Positions 42,765 to 52,918 are shown, counted from the first letter of the stretch. The stretch: 64,000 bases of DNA from Taudactylus pleione (GCA_031769625.1 JAUIMM010000211.1:9691001-9755000), one strand, 5' to 3'. Numbers and translations: made by a program. The notes: generated from the sequence alone by a model not told the origin.

Positions 42765-43453
42765 GTCTGAACATTAAAATGATTGTCATATGGCAAGATG
42801 AAAGTGCATTAAAAATTTATAATATTTCAATGATGTATATATATATATATATATCAATGATAAAGTTACAAACATAATACATATAGAACATATAAGACAC
42901 AGGTCAATGGTATTCAGGCAAAATCTGACAAGATCTTGTAGTGAGTTACTGGCACTGTATGTCCTAATAAGTGGGTACCAATAATAATAGATGGCTGACC
43001 AGCCACAAATGGTCACTTCAAAAGTTAACAAGTGTTAGAAAGAAGTTTGGTGAATCCGGATAATTTCCAGTTAGCAGATAATTATATTGCCATCTTGATT
43101 TGGAAGAAGTCCATCCAGTTTTAGCAGGAAAGCTGGTATTAGGTGGTAGCTGGCAATTGTAAATGCTGGATGTCCCAAAATTCCTGCTTTTCAGTCCTGG
43201 TCTGGATAAGAAAGGACAAGTGTCCAAAAATGTCCTGTGGATAAAGCTTTTAACATGTTTTGTTGTGGAATTAAACTCACAACTTCTTCAGAAGCATGTA
43301 AGTTGAAAGTTTACTTCCATGGCGAAACGCGTTAAGCACTTTATCCACTGGACACTTTTTTGGACTAAGATTGAAAAGCAGGAATCTTGGGACATTTTGA
43401 ATGAACTTTTATTAAGCTGTATGACAATCATTTTAATATTGTTCAAACTCCAC
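42765..43453. mobile_element. Inverted pair of Penelope-like terminal regions
   Basis: The ends are inverted repeats: GAACATTAAAATGATTGTCA at about 42770 and the complement of TGACAATCATTTTAATATTG at about 43427. Inside, 43150-43250 is the inverse of 43340-43410 (GGATAAAG, GTCC-AAAAA, CAGGAATTTTGGGACA-type words). The centre (43255-43345) holds GCGAAACGCGTTAAGC on the plus strand and a CTGAAGA hairpin core on the minus strand, as in Penelope-like terminal repeats. Two oppositely oriented terminal repeats seem to have joined. Confidence 0.55.
43257..43297 (-). ncRNA. Degenerate hammerhead-like core
   Basis: On the minus strand: CTGAAGA, then a helix GTTGTG/CACAAC with a loop, then AAAAC, where a hammerhead needs GAAAC. 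CTGANGA is intact and the second core box is mutated. The cleavage site was not located. Interpreted as a relic of a Penelope-like ribozyme. Confidence 0.4.
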
Positions 43454-44132
43454 AAATCCCCTTTTTTTATGATTTTCTATCATTGAGATGAAAACAGTTT
43501 TTTGGACAATGTGCCCAAATAATTCACCAGGTCAAAAACAACCATTTTTGCCAAAGTTACCTTTTTTTCAGGGCTTAATAAATAAACCTCCTAATATCTC
43601 TTTCTATAGTTTAATTTACATTTTTCTACAGTAATATACTTTTTTACAGACAATGATGACCCTGATGAATACCCATTTAACAGCACGTCCTGTATGGAAT
43701 CATATTTCGGTCACTTTTATGACCCCATTAGAGATTACCTTGAATGTAATTAGCTCATTTCTTATTCAACCTCTGACTTCCACAGGCAATTTATCATGCT
43801 CACTGCTAATTATCCACCTTATTATGGATGCACTGGAGACCCAGGCTTCGATCCTACATATCTGTTTTCCCTGTCTTTAACTGGAAACAATATAGGACAT
43901 CAACATCATTTTAATGAGGGCGTCTGAAGAAGCGCCAATATCCAGAACTACGTGCATCAGAAAGACAACATTAGAATGCTGGGATAAGTACCGCATACAT
44001 GTTCTATAATAGTAAAGATGGCGTGCATTGCTTTATATTATTAAGTTATTATTTATTATAATTATCCTTTATTTTTATGGCACCACAAGGGTTCTGCAGA
44101 GCCTTACAGATGAGCAAAAGAAGAAAACAGTG
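43454..44132. other. No gene; flank of Penelope-like insertion
   Basis: Includes CGTCTGAAGAAGCGCCAATATC at about 43920, another possible relic of a Penelope-like terminal repeat, and a host repeat starting near 44060 (TATGGCACCACAAGGGTTCT) that contains the 81-bp target site. Confidence 0.35.
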
Positions 44133-44213
44133 ACGTACAGTACAAAACACTGCAGGACAAGGACATGGTTTATAAACATTGCTGCATCCAGGCTCATAAT
44201 ACTCACATAAGCA
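44133..44213 (+). repeat. 81-bp target site duplication, left copy
   Basis: ACGTACAGTACAAAACACTG to CACATAAGCA. Present again at 47302-47382 with about two mismatches. It ends exactly where Penelope-like coding sequence begins. Confidence 0.85.
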
Positions 44214-44216
44214 AAT

Positions 44217-45654
44217 GATTGTATATCTGTTTCCATTTATAAGAAACCTGTTGACGTCTGCAGCTTTATACCATACTCTAGTAATCATAAAAGAAAATGG
44301 CTGAACAATGTCCCGAAAAGCCAACTACAGGTTGAGTCTCCCATATCCAACTATTCCGAAATACGGAATATTTTTAGCATGACTGAGAAAGTGAAACCTT
44401 TGCTTTTTGATGGTTCAATGTACACAAACTTTGTTTAAAGCACAAATTATTAAAAATATTGTATAAAATAACCTTCAGGTTGTGTGTATAAGATATATAT
44501 GAAACATAAATGAATTTCATGTATGTACACAAACTTTTTTTTGATGCACAAAATTATTCAAAATATAGTATAAAATGACCTGCAGGCTGTGTGTATAAGG
44601 TGTATATAACACATAAATACTCTCTGTGTTTAGATTTGGGTCCTATTCCCAAGATATTCCATTATTTTATGCAAATATTCCAAAATACGGAATATTCCGA
44701 TATCCAAAATACCCCTGGTCCCAAGCATTTTGGATATGGGAGACTCAACCTGTATTGCGTATTCATAGAAATTGTACATCTGTTAATAAGTTCAAGGAAC
44801 AAGCTATGGTGTTAATTAATGATTTTTCTGATAAAAATTATCCTTCACATATTCTAGATGAGGCACTTCATACATCTACAACACTGGATAGGGCCATGCT
44901 TTTAGACACTAATAACTCTGGATGTACTAAAAAACGAAGAAAATTAAAAGGTTGTAAAGAGGGGGAACCACTGTTCATTTCTAGGTATAATTTATTTGCA
45001 AACAAAATTTCAGGAATTATGAGAAATAATTATAAACTGTTACTTACTGATTCAGTTTTGAAAACTCACCTAGGTTCGCAACCACGGTTAGTTTTTAGGA
45101 GGGCTAAAAATCTGGGGAATATTTTGGCTCCTAGTCTCTTTAAAACAGATATTAGAGACACTAGCCTTTCCTCCCAGAGGACCCTCAGTGGCTCCAAGAT
45201 TATAGGCTGCTTTAGATGTAACCATAACAGGTGCACAACTTGTGCACATATTTTGAATAAAATTCTATCGGTATTTTCACATGTAGGTCAGAAAAGGTTT
45301 ACTATTAATTCTTTTATTAATTGTACCTCACAATATGTTATATATCCTTTATCACGTCCCTGCAATCTGCACTACATCGGCCGCACAATACGTCCACGAA
45401 AACAACGCTTTTTGGAACACAGACACAATATTGTGAATACATCCAATAAACATAGTGTCTCTAGACACTTTGTGGAATATCACAATAGCGATCCCAGCGG
45501 TTTAAAAGTGGTCGGTGTAGAGCAGATTCCACATATGATAAGAGGAGGTAATAGATTTAGGCTGCTGTGTAAACAAGAAGCAGCCTGGATCTTGAAAATG
45601 CAGACCTTAAGTCCTCAGGGTCTTAATGAAAATATTGACCTTGAATTTATTTAG
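44217..45654 (+). pseudogene. Penelope-like RT C-terminus and GIY-YIG endonuclease, split by a MITE
   Basis: Before the MITE (44328-44752) the frame reads YKKPVDVCSFIPYSS and NNVPKSQLLRIHRNC spans the junction, typical of the C-terminal part of Penelope-like reverse transcriptases. The MITE plus its duplicated TA is 427 bp, so it shifts the frame by one and the downstream frame matches that shift. Downstream are a C-x2-C-x4-C-x2-C cluster (GCFRCNHNRCTTC) and a GIY-YIG nuclease: VIYPLSRPCNLHYIGRTIRP with an RFLEHR helix after it, followed by the usual RLLCKQEAAWI and SPQGLN ending. The N-terminal reverse transcriptase with the catalytic Asp pair is missing because the copy is 5'-truncated. Confidence 0.9.
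44328..44752. mobile_element. TA-flanked MITE (mariner-type) inside Penelope-like ORF
   Basis: Ends are CAGGTTGAGTCTCCCATATC and complement. TA dinucleotides flank both ends (44326-44327 and 44753-44754), as for Tc1/mariner. The interior includes GTGTATAAG and ACACAAACTTTG words resembling the MARNA-type mammalian repeat from memory. That name is unverified. Length 425 bp, non-coding. Confidence 0.82.
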
Positions 45655-46440
45655 TAGAGTCTCTGAGTTTCTCTTGTATCCCTTTGTACCTATATTAACA
45701 TCTGGTTGTCCAGACTTATTTGGTATCTAAGAGTCCCCTATCCGCTATACATATAGATGCTTGACACAATATAACATCCTTTTTCCCTTTTCTGTATGTC
45801 CCATTGGTTTATTTACAATTAACCTCCTATTATAAGTGTTTAATGCATTTGTTATTGTTGTACATGATCTTTGCCTTTTTGTTTTTTATTTATGTATATG
45901 AGTATTATTAATATTAATATTAGTCGTGACCATGCCGCTGGCTCACGACTAATCAGCCTCATGATGCTTTGACAAATTTTTTTTTTATTATGTCTTATGT
46001 TTAATATTGTGTATATGGATATTTATGTCCTTGTATTATAGAACACTTAGAAATAATTATGTATTTATATGGGAACCTGTGTACTTACACTATATATATA
46101 TGTATATATTTATTTTATAATTAATAGCATCAGTAACACGCCAAATAATAAGTACTGTTGCAGTATTAGTAATTTTATTTTTATATATATTTTTTTGACA
46201 TGGATTGTATGCACCGGATTCTCTGTATTTAGCAGGATATTTTTAATATATATATCAGTCAGGAAAATAGATTTTCTTCTTTAGCTATACCATTTAGGAT
46301 TTGGATTTAGACCAGTTAAACAACAAAATCTCAACATGCATCCACTAATTACTGATGATTGACAGGTGCACATCTACAGGTGATCTACTAATGAGCAAGG
46401 GTTTAAAAAGCCATTAATTGTATACCAACTTATTCTGCCT
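45655..46440 (+). other. 3' untranslated part of Penelope-like element
   Basis: AT-rich sequence after the endonuclease stop codon, with no further ORF of interest. A TATA-type sequence TTTAAAAAGCC lies at about 46402, upstream of the hammerhead-like motif. Confidence 0.5.
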
Positions 46441-46441
46441 T

Positions 46442-46469
46442 CTGGAAAAAGCTACTAGGTGTAGCGAAA
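46442..46469 (+). ncRNA. Hammerhead-like motif in Penelope-like terminal region
   Basis: CTGGAAA, a perfect 5-bp helix GCTAC/GTAGC with a short loop, then GAAA followed by TGCGTTAAGG. The layout is that of a hammerhead ribozyme (CUGANGA - stem II - GAAA), but the first box is degenerate (CTGGAAA). Hammerheads are known from Penelope-like terminal repeats. Activity is doubtful for this copy. Confidence 0.45.
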
Positions 46470-47301
46470 TGCGTTAAGGATTACAGATAAGGATCATCAT
46501 TATTTTGTGCATTTGCACTTTGATTACATCTATATTCCATCAATGAGCTGATTTATCTACAGCACTCAGCGTCTGCCACGCCAGGTTTGTCTGCCAGCCG
46601 CGGCTCAGCAGAGCAGGGAACACACGCGGCTTCATCACCTTATCTCTGGAGAGAGCAACCCCACTGTCGGGTATTCCGCTACCACACTGACTCCAGCCTT
46701 CACAGTGGGGTTTAGGCTGTGTCCCACAACTGCCAGAGCAGCCAGCTTCCCCTGGCACATACATGTGCATTTATCCTATACACTCCTCGGCATCCTCCAG
46801 CTGCGTACCGGCATCCCATCATCAGGCTGGCACCGCATCCAATTCTGGAGCAACATACCATCATTGCCTTGGGGTGAGCTAATACATGTGAGTTTTTATT
46901 ATACACAGGATTATCCATATGCTATCTGGATCATTTTACTCAATTGACTGACTTTTATTCATCTTTTGCTATATTCATTTATTCATCATATACGGATTCT
47001 AACTTTGGTCTATCTTAACCAGGTTGCTACTTTTTTGGAGCGGTACATTTGCCAGCCGTTTGGGAATAGATATTTTAATATCCCTTCTTTCATTGTCTTT
47101 TCCATATTATTTGCTATATTATATTGACTGGTAATACGATTATTCAGGTGCAGAGTGTAATCATTTTATTTTTACATGTTGATATTTTTGTTTCAAATGT
47201 TTTATAGTACTGTATATTGATTTATAATAAACATTTTATGCAATTATAATCCATTAATGTTTTACATGTGACACTAGCGCCATCCCACCTTCCTTTACTC
47301 T

Positions 47302-47382
47302 ACGTACAGTACAAAACACTGCAGGACAAGGACATGGTTTATAAACATTGCTGCATCCAGGATCATAACACTCACATAAGCA
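47302..47382 (+). repeat. 81-bp target site duplication, right copy
   Basis: Second copy of 44133-44213, starting directly after the 3' end of the Penelope-like element. The pre-insertion sequence continues rightward as GCAGGACGGCAACG. Confidence 0.85.
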
Positions 47383-47415
47383 GCAGGACGGCAACGAATG
47401 AGGGTTAGGTGCCAT

Positions 47416-47871
47416 CAGTGCGGCTCCAGGGCTAAAAGTGCCCTGTGCCGGCCAAGTGCTCTGCGCTCCTTATCGACCAAAATTGGGGCCGTGGCCTAAT
47501 TACCATAGGTCACGCCTCCTTGTATGATGTTACCTGAGGGGCGTGCCCGCATGGCACCCCTCCAAATAACGTCAGGCTGGGGGAGCCTCACTAGCTCGGC
47601 TTCTCCCAGCCCTCTCACAGCACTAAATGGATGCCTCGCGCATGCGAGCAGCTTCCATTCAGACTCCGGGGTCCCAGCACCGCCGCACAGCTGTGCTTCG
47701 GTGGAGTTCCCCAACCACCCGATTTGACCACCCGCAGGCCACTTCGGCCCACGGGTGGAACAGCGGGACAGTACTGTCGCGCTGAAATCGGGATGCTGGG
47801 GAAGGGTGTGCCCTCTATGGGTGGCACTCCTGTTCGACCGCTCAGGTCGAACACCCCTAGAGCCGGCCCTG
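47416..47871. mobile_element. Non-autonomous hAT element with 8-bp target duplication
   Basis: Starts CAGTGCGGCTCCAGGGC and ends AGAGCCGGCCCTG. Perfect octamers GGTGCCAT at 47408-47415 and 47872-47879. The termini resemble, in opposite order, those of 25201-26389. Length 456 bp, GC-rich, non-coding. Confidence 0.9.
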
Positions 47872-47879
47872 GGTGCCAT

Positions 47880-48224
47880 TGTAGGACTGCACTGCTCTGT
47901 CTATCCGCTCATTAAAGTAGCCATCACTGCTATCAATGCACAGTTGCACCAGCCCTATCCTTGGCGCAGTACGTCCGTTTGAAATCAGACAGATTTCTGC
48001 ATATGCACAACTAATGTTCTACGTATAACTTGTAACTTGCATTAAGCTGCAAATTCTCCTTGTTTGTATTAAAAATGCCTCCACACAGTTAAGGCAGCCA
48101 TTTTGTGAGCTGAGACAAGATTCATGAGAAATGTGTAGGGAATAAAAAACTTCCACTGTGAATTTTTTTTTCTTAGTAATAACACTATTGACCTCATTCA
48201 GAGTTGGACGCAAACGCAAGTTGC
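47880..48224. other. No feature recognised
   Basis: Unannotated DNA. The last eight bases, CAAGTTGC, are the left target duplication of the next hAT MITE. Confidence 0.35.
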
Positions 48225-48487
48225 CATTGGTGTATCTATAATGGGTGCAGGGTGTGCGATGCACACGGGACTCCAGAGGGGCTCCGCACCGCACACCCTG
48301 CACCCATATTATATTATACCTACCTCTCTGGAGTCCCGCCTCCTGCTGCAGATAACAATCACCGGGAAAATGTTGAGGCAGCCATTCTCCCAGAGATTTT
48401 ACGCAATAGAGAAATTTCCTTCACGGCTGTAGAGGAGGGGTCCCGCACGGAGGCTGCACGCTGGCCCCCTCTCTTAAACTGCCCCTG
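48225..48487. mobile_element. Short hAT MITE, relative of 4705-4956
   Basis: Starts CATTGGTGTATCTATAATGG and ends AAACTGCCCCTG. Octamers CAAGTTGC (48217-48224) and CAAGTTGT (48488-48495) differ at one base. It shares TATCTATAATGGGTGC with 4705-4956. Non-coding. Confidence 0.87.
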
Positions 48488-48830
48488 CAAGTTGTAACTT
48501 TTTTTGCCCACAGCTTTCTGGGTTTTTAAGGACATTTTCACGTTTCTTTTTCTTTTGTGATGTGCATGTTTTATTCCAGGCAACTTGCACTAGTGACTCC
48601 CAATGGTGCCAGGAGGGAGGTTGGTGGGGGGCGTGGTGACTCCGCAAAAGTAAAATAAGGGCATGTTGATGCAAATTGCGGTCAGAAATATGGTGCCAGC
48701 ATCATGTTTCCAGTGATAATGCTGGAATATATACAGTATATATATATATATACTGTATAATATATATATATTAATAAAATGAACACTGGTGCCCAAATTT
48801 TAAGTTCCTTATGTGAATAAAGTCATATAT
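48488..48830. other. Unannotated DNA with TA microsatellite
   Basis: No gene is supported. A TA-rich microsatellite lies at about 48728-48775. Confidence 0.4.
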
Positions 48831-49485
48831 TGTTGAAAAAAATGGTGATACTTTGTGGAAAAAACCACTCCTGATAATAACAGGCGGCAGCGGTCTTCTA
48901 GTGGTCCGTGTGGCAACGGGAAGATGGGTGCTGAAAAATTAAGAGACGTGCACCTAATAGTGTAGTATTTAAAGTAAAGCAATCTGTGCTCAAAGTAAAT
49001 ATTGTGCGTACCAAAAATTAAATGTTTAAAAGCTTATCTGATGTCTAGGTAACACTCCTATGGTCAGGAAGCACGTGATGCCAATGTGTGTTGGATATTA
49101 ACCCAAGGGATGACAACCACTTGAATAAACCTTAAATAGAGGCTTAAAGCAAGCCTAAAAACGCAATATGGTGTAGAATTTTTTTTATGCAAACATGATG
49201 GACAGTGGACGTACATAAATCTGCGTACCAGATAATGTAATATATAGTGCATATAAGAGTGTCACTCCTTCCTGTTTCCAGTGTTTCAAAGACCAACTTC
49301 ATAAACCAGGTATATCAGGCCTCCGACCATAAAAATGTTTATTACTTAATAAACACATGAAACACAGACAGACAAAATTGTAAAAGGAAAAAAAATAATA
49401 TTGTGTAAAAATGCTTATCTTAAATATGGCTTAAGCAGAATAAAGTCCACTTTGTTGGAGGTGCAGGGGAACCAGTCCCAATGCG

Positions 49486-49510
49486 TTTCGTCCTATTTGG
49501 ACTTCCTCAG
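49486..49510 (-). ncRNA. Hammerhead ribozyme-like core, intact consensus boxes
   Basis: Minus strand: CTGAGGA, A, then stem GTCC/GGAC with a 5-nt loop, then GAAA, CGC. Both invariant boxes of the hammerhead (CUGANGA and GAAA) are perfect. The remaining strands (stem III and the cleavage site) were not convincingly found, so a complete ribozyme is not claimed. Confidence 0.55.
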
Positions 49511-49622
49511 GGGTGATGCCCAGAACTTGGAGTGCCACTTTATATACCCTTTCATGGGGGTGTGCCAAAATCTAAAGTGAAACTGCTAGAAACGCAGTCC
49601 ACGCCTGCCCATTGCGCGGCGT

Positions 49623-50049
49623 CCATCTTGATGACATCATATAGCCGCGGCATCGGTGGTAATTACAAGGTACCAGACTTAAAAATGCACACAAAATGTT
49701 CAATACAGTGCACGCATGGTGTGATAAACATAGTGCCTAATGCGGCGTGAACACTTCCCGTCACCGGACTTTACACATTTAGCGATGCTCCATATACGAT
49801 AGTGCACTTACGGTCTTGCGCCATCTTAGTGGAGGCTAGAAACTCTTTAGGGCCGTGGCCATCTTGTGTGAGGCGGATAAACAACAGCCATATAGAGCAT
49901 ACAGCAGCGGCCATCTTACATGGGGCCGTCCATGAAAACCACACATAGCGGCCATCTTTTTGGTATAAAATCCCCATAATGGCGACCAAATACAATCGTC
50001 CTCCATCTTAAGTGTGACACTAATAAGCTAAATAACAGGCAGCCATCTT
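49623..50049 (-). promoter_or_regulatory. Cluster of seven AAGATGG (YY1-like) motifs
   Basis: On the minus strand AAGATGG occurs at 49623-49629, 49821-49827, 49859-49865, 49911-49917, 49952-49958, 50003-50009 and 50043-50049, four of them as AAGATGGCC. All are in the same orientation, upstream of the hammerhead-like core. AAGATGGC is the core of the YY1 binding site, which is also used by some retrotransposon promoters. A regulatory role is inferred only. Confidence 0.45.
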
Positions 50050-50060
50050 TTTGGTGTCTA

Positions 50061-50640
50061 ATTAACAAGATATAAATACAATTCATAACAATGACTTAAA
50101 TATGACAATTAATTAATAAAATACAGTACAATAATATAAATCCCTTGGAGACATAAAATTAAGAATTCTTATAGAGAAATTAAATATTCTTACAGAGACA
50201 TAAAATATTTTATATATATTATATATATTATTAGCTGAAGTACCCTGCGTTGTCCAGGTTTAGATCTTCAATTATTAAGTTTTATTATGTGATGTCGTCC
50301 AAATCTATCCAGTGGAAGGTCCAGAACAGGATCCCTGGATCAAAATTCTGCCATGAGGTCCGACCGGGATCCCAACCACTCCATTAGGCATCCCAGACCA
50401 ATTGCCACCCCTATGTGAAGTTTACATCCATATCCATCCAGTGGAAAGTCCAGAACAGGCTCCCCGGGTCAAAGTTCTGTCCAGCATACACCAATGGAAG
50501 GTCCCCCCTAAAACCTGGCTAGGATCCAACTGGACCTCCTCACGTTGGTTTAATCCCAATCGGTGCAGGTATGTATCTTCAAGTTATTACGTTTTATTAT
50601 GTGATGTCATCCAATTACATCCAGTGTAAGTACTGCTGCT
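50061..50640. repeat. AT-rich spacer and imperfect internal duplication
   Basis: 50250-50470 contains two related blocks, each with ATCCAGTGGAAGGTCCAGAA-like sequence followed by CAGG-TCCC-GG. A third short match, ATTATGTGATGTCATCCAA, lies at about 50595. Non-coding; family unknown. Confidence 0.5.
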
Positions 50641-50885
50641 TCTATGGAAGGGGGGCTGCCGACGGTGCCCGATCACTGTGGCCAGCAGTGATCGGGACAC
50701 GATAGAGAGGCAGCCACGCTTGCAGAGGGACCAGAAGGTCCTTCTGATGTAGGCGGCTGCGGGAAGATTAGCTTCCCACAGCCGCCTAGTGGGCATTTCT
50801 GACTGGTCGTATCAGATACGACCATGTCAGGGAAAGCCCAGCCTGGTGCGGTCGTATCTGATACGACCGTGCCAGGCAAGTGGTT
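50641..50885. repeat. GC-rich palindromic segment
   Basis: Contains hairpins such as GCCGATCAC-type arms near 50665-50700, GGCGGCTGCGGGAAGATTAG with its complement (50753-50790), and GGTCGTATCAGATACGACC at about 50806-50824, repeated at about 50849-50869. Probably a MITE end. Non-coding. Confidence 0.5.
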
Positions 50886-50959
50886 AAACAATGTGGTCAC
50901 ATACCATGTTGCACCCCAAATCTAGGAATGGTGAGTGCCGTGGATTAGTGCTTTTTGTT
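50886..50959 (+). repeat. 74-bp direct repeat, left copy
   Basis: AAACAATGTGGTCACATACC to AGTGCTTTTTGTT, identical by eye to 51330-51403. The sequence between the copies is not repeated. Confidence 0.85.
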
Positions 50960-51329
50960 TATTACGAATTTTTATAATTAATAATTTTTGTGATCACATT
51001 TTCTCATGCACCCCTTTTAACAAGTTATCTAACTTGTGTCAGCTGTTTTCCTAGGTGCTTTGCAACAGGTGTGCTTGGTGACTGTCTCACATTTAAAAGC
51101 AAAGTTGCTGTGAGCTTTAAACCTTTTTAGCATACCCTGAGTTTAACACTAATGTGATGGCTATGTCCATGTTATAATTCTGAGCAACAGAGTAGGGACT
51201 TGCAGGAAACGGGGGCTGCAAGCTTAAATGCATTGATCAATTCATGAACCAAAACCCCACTGTTTATTATGTTTATTATTATTATTGTTAGTTATTATGG
51301 TGAGTGCAGAGCCCCTGTGATTTCTATTT
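50960..51329. other. Sequence between the direct repeats
   Basis: 370 bp without an ORF. Either insertion with a long target duplication or a local duplication could explain the flanking repeats. Confidence 0.4.
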
Positions 51330-51403
51330 AAACAATGTGGTCACATACCATGTTGCACCCCAAATCTAGGAATGGTGAGTGCCGTGGATTAGTGCTTTTT
51401 GTT
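51330..51403 (+). repeat. 74-bp direct repeat, right copy
   Basis: Second copy of 50886-50959, followed directly by a TA microsatellite (51404-51427). Confidence 0.85.
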
Positions 51404-51434
51404 ATATATATATATATATATATATATGCATCTT

Positions 51435-51894
51435 GGGGGTCATTCAGACCCACTCGCGAGCGGCAGTACGCTTGCAAGTGGGTCGATGTTCCCCACTGCG
51501 CATGCGCACGACGGAGGGAGCTCCGTCATGCGCATGGGCTTCCCATCGCTCCGGGTCTCGCACCAATGGGGGCGTGCTGTCGATGTTGATTGACAGCACG
51601 CCCCCTTTGGTGGGCATGCCGGGGGCGTGCCTGCCAGACGGAGGTGTTCCCATGGGAATACCTACCATCTGAAACCGGCCCCACTGACATCACTAGTGAT
51701 GTCAGTGGGAGTGATTTTGGCTCTGATAGAGCCAAAATCACTCCAGGGCTTGTGGCTGGGAAACCCGACCGCAGGGTTTCCCTCGCAAGTCCGATGGTCG
51801 CGATGGTCAAGACCATCGTGACCATCTTCTTGGACGCTCGTATATGCTGTGGGTGGTGACACACAGCTAACGAGCGTCCAGGAGGACGCTCCAT
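51435..51894 (+). mobile_element. Hairpin-tiled MITE, copy 4 (family A), right end missing
   Basis: Same orientation as copy 1: GGGGGTCATTCAGACCCACT, then the GCGCATGCGCACGACGG hairpin (one arm reduced), GGGGGCGTGCTGTCGATG, the CTGACATCACTAGTGATGTC palindrome and GTGATTTTGGCTC, ending in GGACGCTCCAT. The terminal GGCC-TGATTCAG arm is missing. Confidence 0.82.
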
Positions 51895-51946
51895 TTGGAT
51901 TTCTAGCATCTGCTGTACTCACAGTCTAGCCGCACCTCCTGACATA

Positions 51947-52545
51947 GGGCCTGATTCAGAGCCGGATGCTATTTGCGGTAGTTCGTTCTGAAAAAAGCGG
52001 TGGCTATTCAAATGAACCGTTCGCTCTTTGCGGTCTGTTCACGCCTCTATGTCTGAACGAGCGAACAAAACTTGCGGTCGTTTTTTTGGAAACTACGCCC
52101 TCTGGCCGCTCGCATCCTACGTCATGTCTGCTATTTATTAGATTAATCGAGTACATCGACCAGCGTGTGAACTGCTCGCTATTCTTGTGGTTGGTTTTTC
52201 CTACCACAATCTTGCGAGCAGTTCTGACTATAAAATAACCCAGTGACGTGGTCAATGACGCTGCTGTATTAATTATGCACACCCATAAAACGCCCATTTT
52301 GACCTTTAAGCACGCCTGCGTTCGGATCTCCACTCCCCGTTTTCAAGCACCTTCCCCTGTTACCACCCACATACGCCTCCTCCTGTCACTCAAAATAGCA
52401 GGCATTCGCTATTTAGCGAACAAAAGATTTTCGGCCGCACTGACCGGTTCGCGCATGCGTATTACAATCCGTACGCATGCGCAGTTGGGCAAACATCGCT
52501 CGGAACGAACGAGCGGCCGCTTACGAGCGGCTCTGAATCAGGCCC
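51947..52545. mobile_element. MITE family C (GGGCCTGATTCAGAGCCGGA ends)
   Basis: Ends are GGGCCTGATTCAGAGCCGG and the complement of GGGCCTGATTCAGAGCCGC. Flanking trinucleotide ATA on both sides (51944-51946 and 52546-52548). The interior lacks the hairpin tiling but contains GCGCATGCGTA and ACGCATGCGCA arms. About 599 bp, non-coding. Confidence 0.82.
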
Positions 52546-52918
52546 ATATTCCCGCCACATCTGCTTCTGTAACCTGCATGGAGAGGGAGGCGCATTGGCT
52601 ACTTGTGTAGAGTTGAACGTATCTAGCGTCTGCGGCCATCTCAGAATAGGTAGCAAAATTCCACTTTTATAATTGTGAATTAGATCCTGCAATATGTCCA
52701 TAATAACTTCACATTTCTTTATAGTGCACTATTTTGCATATATTTCTTTTCTGAAACTTTCTCATTTAGCGTTATTGATTTCAAACATATACAGAGCATC
52801 AGTTAATATTAATAATGCAGAACATGATTTTAGGATGTGTGGTAAAGGGAGAAGTAACTTACACTTATAAACTGTTATCATTTGAATGCTGGTTTATCTG
52901 CTACTCCACTGTTTAGAG
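52546..52918. other. No feature recognised
   Basis: AT-rich unannotated DNA. It ends with octamer GTTTAGAG, the target duplication of the next element. Confidence 0.35.

Larger units (their letters stand above)
44214..47301 (+). mobile_element. 5'-truncated Penelope-like element with 81-bp target duplication
   Basis: The element begins inside the reverse-transcriptase reading frame, continues through a linker and GIY-YIG endonuclease to a stop at 45654, then a long AT-rich 3' part with a hammerhead-like motif (46442-46469), ending near TGACACTAGCGCCATCCCACC. Both sides carry the same 81-bp sequence. Penelope-like elements are retroelements whose insertions are often 5'-truncated with duplications of varying length. 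A 425-bp MITE has since inserted into the coding region. Confidence 0.85.
48830..50060 (-). mobile_element. Penelope-like terminal region, minus strand
   Basis: On the minus strand it contains a hammerhead-like core (49486-49510) followed by AAACGCATTGGG, as in other Penelope-like terminal repeats, and ends in an AT-rich region. The upstream side (49620-50050) has a cluster of AAGATGG motifs. No coding sequence of the element is present here, so it may be a solo or truncated terminal repeat. Limits are approximate. Confidence 0.5.

Noticed and set aside
43918..43955. Another hammerhead candidate (CTGAAGAAGCGCC)
   Set aside because: The first box is present, but stem II cannot pair well and the GAAA box is missing. 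Kept only as a possible terminal-repeat relic.
45362..45460. GIY-YIG domain as a host DNA-repair or restriction gene
   Set aside because: The adjoining reverse-transcriptase thumb sequence, the CxxC linker and the C-terminal SPQGLN ending identify it as Penelope-like.
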